64,000 bases of DNA from Pomacea canaliculata (Eukaryota; Mollusca; Gastropoda; Architaenioglossa; Ampullariidae): contig NC_037593.1 of assembly GCF_003073045.1 (NCBI RefSeq), positions 19,380,812 to 19,444,811 on the forward strand, written 5' to 3'. This document shows positions 26,436 to 37,955 of this stretch, piece by piece. Made by a program: the position numbers and the translations under genes. The notes beneath the pieces are model-generated. The model saw only the letters and a program-made list of their open reading frames with translations. It searched no databases and was not told the origin of the DNA. How positions within the stretch are numbered: position 1 is the stretch's first letter; each line of letters opens with the position of its first letter.

Positions 26436-27130
26436 ACAACCATATAAACATTAGCTTATTCTGAGAAAGAGGTCGAACTAATTATGTCAGGTTTGTATCT
26501 GATGTGCCTAAGTAATGTACTATCCCAGCTCTCTCACTGGCCTCATGCTTTGAGCGTGTTTACATAAGAGGATACAACATTATTTAGGTGTGCTTATGAC
26601 GCCATGACACTAGTTAACCAACCGGAGAAAAGGGGGATTAAAATAAGTTTAGTTTTCGTTTATTCCATACTACTCCTCGCGAAGAATAGCGCTGAAAACA
26701 CCTCTTCAGCAGACCCTGTTTTAGGTAGCCCCCCTCAGTTGGATCCATGTGATTCCAGTATCCTTTACCTTGCTCTCTACTGATCTTCTCCAAGTCCTGC
26801 TCTGGTCTTCCAACTCTCCTCTCCCCCTGAGGGTTCCAGTCAAGTGCCTGCCTGACACTAGTGCCCTCTCTAGCCCCACTTGCACTTCTGGATTTTGTTT
26901 ACTTCCCACACATGCTGTTATTGGAGATTTTATCGGGCCATCTACTTGGTAGGTAGAGGTTTGGAGTTTTTTGGTAGTGTTTGTCCTTCCCTTCCTAAAG
27001 TAAAGTTGTTCCTAGAAGAAGGATATTCACCCAGTTTTGGGAAATAGGATCTGCACAGATTGACCCTAGTCATCATAAATAATGTAACCCACTAGAAAAC
27101 ACGATTGCTTGTCTCCCTTTGCCCATACAC

Positions 27131-27338
27131 CAAAGCGAGGCTTTCTACGGTCGACAACCGGCGAGAGTGTTAGGAGTAGTGTTTCCTTGCGTAGAAGATG
27201 GCAATATCGTTATAATTCGACTCTTTGCTTCTACGAACGGTAGGACTACTTTAAAGTCCAGTCATTATTTTTGATGAGGCATTACTTTTCATAACCTAGA
27301 CACAATGAAGTAAAGCGCCTTTGATCTATTGATTCGCC
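27131..27338 (+). promoter_or_regulatory. probable promoter and 5' UTR of KCTD3-like gene
   Basis: CpG content rises locally (ACGGTCGACAACCGGCGAG near 27148), and a TAGAAGATGGCAATAT block at about 27194 resembles a YY1-type site near transcription starts. The start codon ATG at 27339 follows directly (CGCCATGTCTGG). No TATA box is evident. Placement of the transcription start is inference. Confidence 0.35.
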
Positions 27339-30300
27339 ATGTCTGGCGAAATCGTCCACCTTAACGTGGGAGGAACGCGGTAAGTAACGGATCTCTTGTG
27401 TTTTTTTTACTGTGTTCTAGTTTTACTTTTTCAACTTCGGTTTACTTTTATGATAATACATTGCTATAATACCATGAATATTTCGTGTGATTTAATAAAC
27501 GATGACAGAAAGTATTGTGTATAGTACGTTATAGTAGAAGTGCTCATTTATAAGAAATGCAAATTTGTTATTCAGGTTTTCAACGTCTCGCCAGACGCTT
27601 ACTTGGATACCAGATTCCTTCTTCACAAGGTCTGTTATAAAAAGTATTGATTTTTGTCAGGACAGAAGCATAGTTTTCATTTTGTTTAACCATGTCCACA
27701 TGTCAGATAGTGCTTGTCTACGAAATATATATTTCCTAAGGTCTAGAGCATATCTCATTGTTAGCATTTTTTTTTCAACTCTTTCAAAACGATTTGTAAG
27801 ATTTTGCTTGGCTATTTGTTACACTAACTGGGTTCTTTTATTTTTATATTCTAGTTTGTTGAGTGGGCGTATCTCTTCACACAGAGATGAAACAGGAGCG
27901 GTATGTTACTTTTTGTGCATTAGAAATCGATCCCAACATATCATGAAAATTGTATCTTTTACCACTTACTTTTATTTACCCAAACACTGAGAAGGAATCA
28001 AAGAAAAACTACTAACATTTTTTTTCATTTTTCAGTGCAAATCTTGCTTTCTAAGAAAATGAAAAAGTAACTAGCCAGACAGATTAGTTTTACGTGGCTG
28101 ATAATTGTTTTAAAGTGCTGCCAGTCCACACTGTCCCAAACAAGCAATCCCACCACAGTAGCACTTCATATGGTAATCAGTAAGGCCTCACTTTTTTCTA
28201 GGAGAGATGATCTGTCTCATAATATATAAAAATGCACATTATGATTTACTAGTAGTTGAATACTTGCTGGTAATTTTGTATCAGACTGACTCCACCTTTA
28301 ACTAAAGCTGGCACTTATTGATTCCAGTGCATTATAGCATCTGTTCTAGTTGTATATTTACAAAGGCAAGAAGGCACTCATAGTTACATTTTTTTTCAAG
28401 GACCACCTCATGATTTTTTGCTTATGAAATGATTACAAACTTGCATCACTTTTTTTGTAGCAGTTATGTTTGGTCTCATGTAACTATGGCAGATATCTTT
28501 CCCTCATTTTCACACAGTTTCTTCACACCTGTAAACCCTAGTACATTTCCACAAATGAAGATCCTAAATTAAATTCACAATCACATACTAGTGTTCTGCA
28601 CTTTGATTAAACCAGCATGTGTCTTTTACCATTTGAAAAAAAAATGATATGGACAGTTTAGACCTATATTATCATCAGTATTAATAGATGGGAATCTAGT
28701 TTATTATTAACATTTGTTCTATTTTGTTATAAACATAATATTAGGAAAATTAAACGTTTACATTTTTTGACTTGTATCCACATGGATCAGCAGCATTTGT
28801 ATAATTTTTACTTACCTGTCTCCTTAAATTGACTGTCTAGCTATCATTTATCCTGCATTATTTTGCAGATATTTATTGACAGAGATCCAAAACTATTTTC
28901 AATTGTGCTAAGTTTTCTCAGAACCAAAGAAGTTCACTTAAAGTAAGTATATTTTTTCTTTAGCCAATTTCAAGACATTTGTGTTTTTAAAATGATGCAA
29001 ATAACAGCAAGTTTCCAAAAAAAAAAAAATCTAAGGTCAGTTTAGGAAAAGAAAATTTTGTGCTTAATGGAATAAAACAGCTGTACTAGCAAATGAATAT
29101 GAAGGGTGAACCTGATGTTTAAATAATTAATAATTAATAGACAGACAGAATGGTTATGGATGTTTTTCAAGTTTTAAAAAGGTTTTTGCGTCAGCATTTG
29201 AAATGGATGTTAATATACTAACTTCTTAGCATAGAAACAGCATTAGTGACTGAAATTGAATAAGTATCACTGCATGGCCAAGGTTCCGAAATGGCATGTC
29301 ATTGTCTGTTTTTAGGGATGTGGACTTGTCAGCACTGCGTCATGAGGCAGAGTTCTATGGAATCACACCTCTGAGTATGTTTATTATTTGTGGTCTGTTT
29401 GGCTTTATGTATATGTGTGCCACACTAGGCATACATCAAGGGTGTCCCCTATCACCGGTGCTGTTTAATATCTTCTTGGAGAATATCATGCTCGAAGCTC
29501 TCCACGCTTATCATGCTTCCATTTCCATTGGTGGAAGACAAATCTGCAGCCTGTGCTTTGCAGATGACATAGATCTGTTAGCAGGTAATAAGAAAGAACT
29601 GCAAGACCTCACCAACAGACTGACAGACAGTTCAAATGCATTTGGAATGGAAACCAGTTCTGAAAAGAGCAAAGTTATGATTAATGGCAGTGGCAAAGCA
29701 GAGATTTATATGAACAGGGCACAGCTTGAAGAGGTAAGCAGCTTCAAGTACTTTGTAGCCACCCTATCCAAGGATGGCAGCTTGCCAGATGTCTGCATTA
29801 GGATTGCAAAAGCAGCAGCTACAATGGCTAGACTAGATAGGATCTGGAATAGCAATAAGATAAGGTTCACTGCCAAGTACAAGCTGTACAAATCCCTGGT
29901 AGTGCCAACCCTGCTTTATGGATGTGACAGATGGACTCTGCTTTGCCGAAACAAAAAGGAGAATCCAGGCATTTGAGAACAAGTGCCTGAGGAGGCTGCT
30001 TCAGATCTCATACAAGGAATATAGAATCAATGACTTTGTACGAAACAAGATTGCCACACTCGTAGGACACCAGGTACCTCTACTTTCAATGGTCAGGTGA
30101 CGTAAGATTGGCCATGTGACCTGGCACGACACATTCTCGAGACCATCCTTCAAGGCACCTTTGAGGGTAGTCGATGCTGCAGTGGCCAAATAAAGAAATG
30201 GCTTACAAACGTCAAAAACTGGACTGGACCTGCTCATTATCACCCAAAATAGGCAAGAATGGTGGGCCCTGTCAGCTACTGTGTCTATCCATGTGCTTCC

Positions 30301-33300
30301 CACAATGACATGCTGGTCAAGGGACGACTGACTGACTTTGTGTGTGCATATGTGAGTTGGAAGCTTGAGTGTGGATGGGCTGCATATTCTGTTGTTCACT
30401 TGACAAAACTGTAAAACAAAAATATAAATATTTTTATCTAAATATGAATTATTTTTTCTCATCTATAAGAATATATTAGTTCTAGAAATATGTCAGAGAC
30501 TTATTTTCCTGTGTCAAGTTTAAGAGACTTGTCTTCCTGTATCTAGCATGAGGCTTGTTCCCTTGTGTGTAGTGCGCCGCTTATCTCTTTGTGAAGACTT
30601 GGATGTAGCATCCTGTGGTGATGTCCTCTTTCATGGCTGCTTCCATCCACCTGGTATGTTTTGCATTTATTTCATGATTAATCAGTGGATATGTTCAAAT
30701 CAATGAAAATTATGAAAGTAGTAAGTAGTGATTTTTGATGCTGAGCTGTCATCATCCTATGCTTCATGTGCAGTAAAGGCAGGGTTTACACTGCGAAGCT
30801 CAAAGAAGCAGGCTGAAGTTTTTAACAGGAGTTCTTTCAATTGAGCAATATTCCTTCTGCAAAAGTTTGGCCACTGCACCAAAGATTAAGATTGGGAGCT
30901 GAACTTCAATACTAATGCCATAATTTTCAGCTACTTTTTGAAGCAGAACATGTCATTGACTTGTCAAAGATTCCTTAATTGTCAAGGATGCAGACAGCAT
31001 CTGTGCTGATGATGTTTATCTTCTTGAATGGCTACACTACAACAATAATGGGGCACACCATGAGCTCTTTGCTTTTGAGACAGCTCTCATAATCATCATC
31101 ATCATCATTATCAACCATCCATCATCATCATCATAATGTGTGTGTTTTTGTTAAGTGTATTGTGCCTGCCTTTGATGGTGTAAATCAACATCTTTATTTA
31201 TTAACATGGTGTGCAGGCATTAAGTGCCAAGCTATAAACATAATAATTTTGATCTGGCATTTACTGAATGGTAAAAGTGTTGGTTTTGTGAACAATATAT
31301 GCCAAACATTGTGAATGACCATGAAATTTGTTTCTTTCATTGGATTCTTTGGATTTGGCTATATTATTTATGAGTACTCATAATTAATTAAATACAAGAA
31401 ATAAAGGCAGAAAAAACAGTAAATCTCCTACAGAATAAAAGTTTTGTATATTTGTTGGATTGCTCTAGTTCTTCCACACCCTCCAGTCATGGAAAAGCGT
31501 CATTCATCAGCCAGCTTAGAAATGGCTGCCAGGGGTGCATGTGAAGGGCCCAGGTACTATTCATTATGATGTTTTTTAATGCATCTTGTGCCTACTCAAG
31601 TTATGGATTGTCAACTGCTAATAGATTGTATACTAAAGATCTTTGTCATTTATGTGACAGAATTGTTTTTAAAATTCTTCTGGTGACTTTTCAGTAGAAT
31701 CATCATCATCCATCCATCTGTCAGTCAAAAATTATCATCATCAGTCCTCCTTCTCTTCCCCTTCCCACCGAGTTTATCAATTCTTGCAAAATTTACTGTG
31801 CAGGAGTCAAGCAGAACCTAGGATGGGACATTCTCGTCAGAGTTCAGTGGATATTCGTTCTCGTAGTCATTCTCGCAACTCCTCTGCTGATCTTCGTTAC
31901 TCACAACAGCTAGCTGTTGATCACTGCAAGATAATGGTTGGAAAGCAGGAAGTTATTGTAAACCAAGGTGTGATTTTCAATGAAGAAAAAATGGTGCATT
32001 TTTATTTGTCATTAGTTTGCAGTGTTATTGAATGGAACAAGTCTTCAGATGACATTACTTAATTATTGGAAATATGGGGTGGGTACGTGCATTATGTGTG
32101 TGTTTGGTGTACCCACTTTGTTTCGGGAAGATGAGCTTATCGCCTGTTCTGTAATTTGGTTGCAGGTTATATCTGTTTTATTCTTGAAGGCCTTGAATGG
32201 CTGAACCTTTTACTCATGGTGGGAAAGAATGATGGGGAAGCAGGATATACAGCCATGAGTACTACATGCTGTCAGTCAATCTTTGCTAATTAGTGCTATC
32301 TAGTCCCCAAAATATATGGGTTGGGGTCATAGGCATTGCTTACTGCCCAATTCATCGTTCTTGCCTGGCCAGTTTTGTGGTTGGGGTTGAGAACAAGACT
32401 GGAGGATGAGAAAGGCCTGTGAAGAAACCAAACTGCTAACCAAAGAATGTGACATATCTATGGGCTTCAGTGTACACTGATGTCTACACTGTAGTATTAT
32501 TATTATTTGATTGTTCAATTCTTATGCATATTTTTTTACCTCATAAATCTTGGACCAAGTAGCCTGTATCCATCTAATGAATTTAATTACTTTCCTACTG
32601 GAATGCTATCTGCACTTCTGTGGCAATTACTCTACAAGCACTTCTGTCTATACACACTCCTTCACAGCAAGCTGTTCTCTTCTCAGCTTTCTCTTTGCCC
32701 AGTTCTAAAGCCTTCCGCAAGTCCTGGTTGGGTGAGAAGGATGCCTTGCATATCACTTGTAACTATCCCGCGAGATGAAGGTATTTCAAAGACTGACCTC
32801 ATGTCCAAGCCAAACCTGTTCTTTCCTTCTGGACAGAAAAAAAATTTGGCCTTTAAAGCCAATTCACCTGTTGCAGTTAATGAAAACGTTTACATGTAGA
32901 ATGAAAATACACACTTGTGTTGCAGCCTAGGATCTTTAATTTGTGCTGTCCAGCTCAAAACACCTAAAGATGGATGCGTCTTGAATATCAGAAGTACTCA
33001 AATCTGTTTTGATTCTTACTGTGACTTCAGTTTGTTGTAGGTGTAGTTAAAAGGGAGTGTCCATTATTTAATATTGACTGTTGCAGCCCCATATGTGGAT
33101 CCTTTGCGTGTCACCTATGTTGAAGGGTCATCACAACTGGATTTGTGTGGCGTACCCACACTTTGTATGCTGCTATAGGTTAGTCTTAGCTTGTATCTGG
33201 CAGACTTTTATATCAAGAAGCTTGTTTTCTTCTCTTTAGCATCATGTATGGCATATATTTTGCTCATTTTACAGATTTCATGCTTCACAATACACACACA

Positions 33301-36300
33301 GTTCATGTAGTGATGATGGATAATGATGATGATGATGACGACGACTTTTTGTCACTGTTTGCTAACAGAATGAAAGACTCAACAGGCTGGCACTTGATAT
33401 GGACTAGTGAATATTTATGTAACATAGTGGAACGGGTTGCCATCAATGCCAAAGTCCTGAACTCCATGCAAGACAACACTCACAAAATGGTGGCGGTGGC
33501 CGCTGCAAATGTTGTGCGACTGTGGTCCATCACTGATGATGGGGAGAGCAGGGAGATAGGTAAGAATTCAGTACTCATTCTTACAGTTTATGTTTAAAGA
33601 GTAATACTTTTGCATGAATGCACTTCAAAGGGAAACAGTAAAAATACTAATATCTAAAAGCACTAAAATTGTTTGCTGTAAAAAAGAAAAAAATAGTCAT
33701 GCTTTAGGCATAAAGAAAGACATCTAGACAGTAATAATTGCTTAATAGAAAAGGAATAATAAAAGCATTTTTACCTGCAGTGCTTCTTACGGATTTATAG
33801 TATATGCATGCAAAATAAGCTTTAGTCTCAACACTTTTTAACACAAACACATAAATGATCGTGCTCTACACAGGCCCTGATGCAATAAGTACAGATCTAT
33901 GTTGCAGGTGTCTTCAGCTTAAATGTCTCTGTAGATTCTTTATTCTTCATTGGGAGTCAGCTTGTAGCACTCAGTCAGACAGGCAAAGTGGGCGTGTGGC
34001 ACTCCATGACGCAACATTGGCAGGTTATTATTTATTTTTCCATGTTCCTTTCTAAACTTCGGTCATAAGATAATTGTAAGAAGAACCATTTATTAAGCTT
34101 TGCAGTACCTTCAGTAGCATGATTTATAGGTGATAACTGAGAAGTCTCAGACATGGAAACTTATTGCTTCAGTTATTGATGAGCAGATTTGCATGACCAG
34201 TAGAATGCATACCTGCCTACTTACAGTATATGTAGGTAAAAAGTATCCAGCTGTATATTGATAATTTGATGTCCTCTTTTTCTTCAGTTATTGAACAGTG
34301 ATATTGAATATTGATATTTATTATCTTCTGATACAGATTCAAGATGTTGTTCCTGTTACAAGCCATGATACTGCTGGGTCCTTTCTTTTGCTAGGCTGTA
34401 GCAATGGATCCATTTACTACATAGGTAAAAATAAGTAAATTGGAAGAGTTTTCTTTGTACTTTTGTGAACAACTTTCATAAGGGATATCAGGCTTATCTT
34501 TAATAATAATATTTTTGCATAATTATGTGTCTGTTTTTGTCAGAAAAATGTTTTGTATAGCTAGTTTAAGACAATAACAAACTTGTAATCTTATTAACAA
34601 CATGAGGGCTTGAAAAAGAAAGAAATAAGGATGTCTTTAATTGTGGCGTTCTCCAGACCTGTTGCTAAAAGATGGGCTAGGTTCTGTATAAATTGGACTT
34701 CACATAGGAATAAGAAAGGCATCTATGTATATGCACATGTATGTAAATATATGTTTAGATATTTAGATATTTTTATGTACATAGACTTACATATTCAAAT
34801 ACAAAATGCACAAATGTACTACCAACATATTTTTGAGAGAAATATCTCAACAGACATGCAGAAATTCCCTCTTCGGATGAAGGACAACGATTTGCTTGTG
34901 ACTGAGCTTTACCGAGACCCCGCAAATGACATGGTGACAGCGCTCAGTGTCTATCTGACACCTAGAACAAGTAAATACAAGTCTATACAATTGTCTTTTT
35001 TCTTTGTGTTTCACTTCGTGTGTGTGTGAGAGAGAGTGGCTGGGTGAATGTAGCTGGGTAGATGGTGCGTGCATGTATGCAACAAAGAGATATGTGTCTA
35101 GGTACTTTTTTCATAAAATTCATTTAAAAAAAATGTCTGATCATGTTCATCATTTGTTTTAATCAGTGTCTTCTACGGGGCTGAGTGGTAACTGGATTGA
35201 GATAGCTTATGGCACAAGTTCAGGTACAGTGCGTGTCATAGTGCAGCATCCTGAAACAGTTGGCCATGGACCACAACTTTTTCAGACCTTCACTGTCCAT
35301 CGTAGTCCTGTCACCAAAGTCATGCTGTCTGAGAAACACCTTGTATCAGGTGGGGAAGCAAGGAGTGAACCCTGGGTTCTAGCAAAATCTTTAAAGCATC
35401 AAAGGCATGCCAAAATTGGGGTTCTAATATAATTTTCTCAACATGGTATGTGTCACAATGACACACAGACACTTCCTTAAAACATTTCATATAATTGCTT
35501 ATGGAAACTGGTGCATATATTTGATATAAATCATCATAAAAGAAAAAAAATTGTATCCATGCCTTCTTGTGAGACTTGTTTTACAGCTTAAATGACTTGA
35601 AAATGTTTTTTCATTTCTTAAGTGCAGAGGTCATGAGACATTTCTGACTTGTTTTGAATATCATACATGCATGTTGTTTGTCACTGTAACATTTTTTGAT
35701 GGAGCAGTGATCCAACAGCAGCTGTAAGCTGATTTTTGACATTTACATCATGTTTGCAGTCTGCTCTGAATACAATCATGTACGAACCTGGAGTGTGACA
35801 CGTTTTCCGTGGCATGATTTCCACTCAGCCTGGATCTACACCTTTGGCATCTTTCAAGATCATGTCCCTTGAAGACTTAGATCCTTACATCGGCTATATG
35901 GCTGGCAATGATTTTGGTATGACATTTCAAAAATTGTCATTTGTTTGCCAAAAGTTTTTTTTAAAGACAGTTGCTATTTCTTGGAACTATTACCACATAA
36001 TCATCACCAAACCACACAGGTTCAGTGTCCCTTTTAATCTGAAGGATCCATCTACAGAGGTGAAGAATTTTAGGCATGAAAATAACCTTCAGAAAAAAAT
36101 GGAACAGTTAAACCATGTGATATAAAAGTATTTGTAGTGAGGGCATTATTTATACAGTATTGTCTGCAAATGCTTTGGCTGTGCTTATTAAGCATCTGTT
36201 ACAGGTCTTTTTGTTATTTAATAATCTGTCAGATCCCTTTGTTATTTCTTTAACTGTCTGCTGCAGGTCCTTTTGGAGAGCAGGATGACACACAGGTGTT

Positions 36301-37942
36301 TGTGCAAAAGGTTGTGCCAGAGACTGACAGGCTTTTTGTCAGACTCTCATCTTCTGGGCAGAGGTTTCTCAAATGTTGAATCATCATCTCATTGATTAAA
36401 AATCTGTTTCATTAGTAATCTTTCAGACTTTACCCTTTCCTTCAAACTGAAATAAATTCCTATTTATTGTGAAATAAAGTAATATTAATATTATTGTTAA
36501 GGAAGGGAGACATTTGTTATTTAGGATAATGTGTTTGTAACAGGATATAAAATGATACTAGCATTAATGCATGCAAAAATAGAGCATTTGTTATGAACAT
36601 TTCTGCGCTTGCTTGATGTATCATCTTTTTTTTTTCTCCACTTCCACTGTCAATGTCAGGGTGTGCGTCATCAAGTCAGTTGACAACAGTACCATTAGTG
36701 CATTCTGTGTCCATGAATGTGAGGTTCAACCCGCATGGGATCTCGCCCAAGGCGATATCTCTTTACAGGACATTCAAATGGGAGTATTCAGGTAATAGTT
36801 TTTATAACTGTTCGTGAAAAATGGCACTTCATTCAAAAATTTTGTAGAGAACTGATTTATTATTGTGTGAATCAACATCTCCTAAATAGTGTAGTAGAAT
36901 TAAACGGAATTTTGTTCCTGTTTCAGATGTGGGACTTGACTACAGCTCTTGATCTGATGAACAAAACATCTGAGAAGTCATGTAAGCCTTCAGACATGAG
37001 GAATCTGTTTTATGTATTTGTTCATCTTAAGATGCACCTGGCAGATGAAAAGAAATAGCCATTTTCTGGACAGCTTTTCAGGCAGCCATCATATAAATGA
37101 GTGAAATATGTATAGTGGAGAAAGAAAAGTTAATGGTGGAATGAAACAGAGAAAGAGCAGAGATACACAGCTGAAAGTACAGTTCTGTGAACCTAATTGT
37201 AAATTAACAAGGCAAGAACTGTATCCAAGTAGTCTGATAAATGTATTGGAAACTAAGATTATTACTATTTTTTGTAGGCGATGATGGGGGTCCTACAGCC
37301 ACAGAGCTTATGCGCCTGTTGGATCAGTGTGACCTCAGTTCTTCAAGATGCTCCACTCCCTGCATTAGTCCCTCACCTTCACTGTTAATTGGTCCAGGAC
37401 TGCTTCCACTTGGAGCTCGACTTAGAAGTAGTCTTCTGCAGTCATCACTGCACAGTGGTGTGTTAGCTTTGAATCCTGATTGTGGCAATGAAGAACAGTC
37501 AATACCAGATGAGGTGAGATTGCTGCTTTTGAATTTTACTGATGGCTGTTGAATACCATTATCATTCATGTGTGAGGGCTTCTTGGCTGACTTTGCAAAA
37601 ATTTTTGCTTCTGATTTGAATGCTTTTGGTTTTTTGAAAGAAAGTCTGCAATGCTGCTACAATGTTGTGAATGAGCTATGCTGTCAGCTGAATCAACCTA
37701 TTAATTCTTTGTGATAAAATGTGATCAATCCCCAACAGGTGGAAAATCCTGAGGAAGCACACAGAAGACTGCTAGCATCAGATCCAGAGGAGGGTCAGAA
37801 TGATGGCGAAATCCACGGTGCAGCATTGGATGAGGGTGCTGCTTCTTTTAAAACTGGAAAGAATTTTAGAGTCAGTGGCGATGGGGATGGAGGAAGTGGT
37901 GGTAGTGCAAGGAAAGGTGATAAGAGCAGTTACTGGGTGTAG
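27339..37942 (+). CDS. KCTD3: KCTD3/SHKBP1-family BTB-WD protein, 20 coding exons, three frame breaks
   Basis: Exons: 27339-27379, 27576-27629, 27855-27900, 28869-28942, 29316-29374, 30573-30653, 31469-31553, 31804-31967, 33087-33178, 33369-33559, 33908-34023, 34337-34424, 34854-34970, 35167-35349, 35760-35916, 36267-36363, 36660-36791, 36927-36981, 37278-37513, 37739-37942. About 756 residues after correction. Residues 1-120 are a BTB/T1 domain ([22 protein letters not shown]). A Ser/Arg-rich linker (about 145-200) leads to a WD-like propeller (about 230-610) with [53 protein letters not shown] and [12 protein letters not shown]. The tail has [12 protein letters not shown] and ends SSYWV. 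Vertebrate KCTD3 partners HCN3 channels and SHKBP1 binds SH3KBP1; one invertebrate gene probably stands for both. Exons 9, 15 and 17 each need a 1-base correction to stay in the conserved frame. Exon phases otherwise match throughout. Confidence 0.9.
29388..30330 (+). mobile_element. LINE (non-LTR retrotransposon) 3' fragment, decayed reverse transcriptase
   Basis: An open frame from about 29430 encodes [20 protein letters not shown], then [12 protein letters not shown] (the palm motif FADD with both metal-binding Asp), then the thumb-side block [11 protein letters not shown], typical of LINE reverse transcriptases. It stops near 29976, continues in another frame with [20 protein letters not shown], and then decays further to about 30330. 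The 5' part (endonuclease and fingers) is missing, so it is a dead 5'-truncated copy. It lies in KCTD3 intron 5, sense orientation, starting within about 15 bp of the exon's donor site. A second copy of the family lies at 54900-55640. Confidence 0.8.
30494..30572 (+). repeat. imperfect tandem repeat forming the acceptor of KCTD3 exon 6
   Basis: Three units of about 26-30 bp share the pattern GAGRCTTRT-TTCCYTGTRTC/T. They end in CAAG, CTAG and GTAG; the last is the acceptor used for the exon at 30573. The repeat therefore supplies the polypyrimidine tract and two decoy AG sites. Confidence 0.45.
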
Positions 37943-37949
37943 AAAGTAG

Positions 37950-37955
37950 AATAAA
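37950..37955 (+). terminator. polyadenylation signal AATAAA, KCTD3-like gene
   Basis: AATAAA begins 8 bases after the stop codon at 37942 and is followed by a T-rich stretch. It would give a very short 3' UTR. A second AATAAA at 38371-38376 is an equally good candidate for a longer one. Confidence 0.4.

Larger units (their letters stand above)
22061..27130. other. spacer between BAHD1-like gene and KCTD3-like gene
   Basis: AT-rich sequence with no recognisable exon on either strand. It contains a dispersed repeat with ATT tail (25945-26231), a diverged TAAT-type repeat at about 25735-25800, and a two-unit tandem repeat (26311-26435). A frame at 26721-26952 on either strand is unsupported. 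Otherwise nothing was seen. Confidence 0.5.

Noticed and set aside
33316..33350. GAT/GAC repeat coding a run of Asp
   Set aside because: It lies before the acceptor of KCTD3 exon 10 (33369), so it is intronic; the spliced frame joins directly to the preceding exon.
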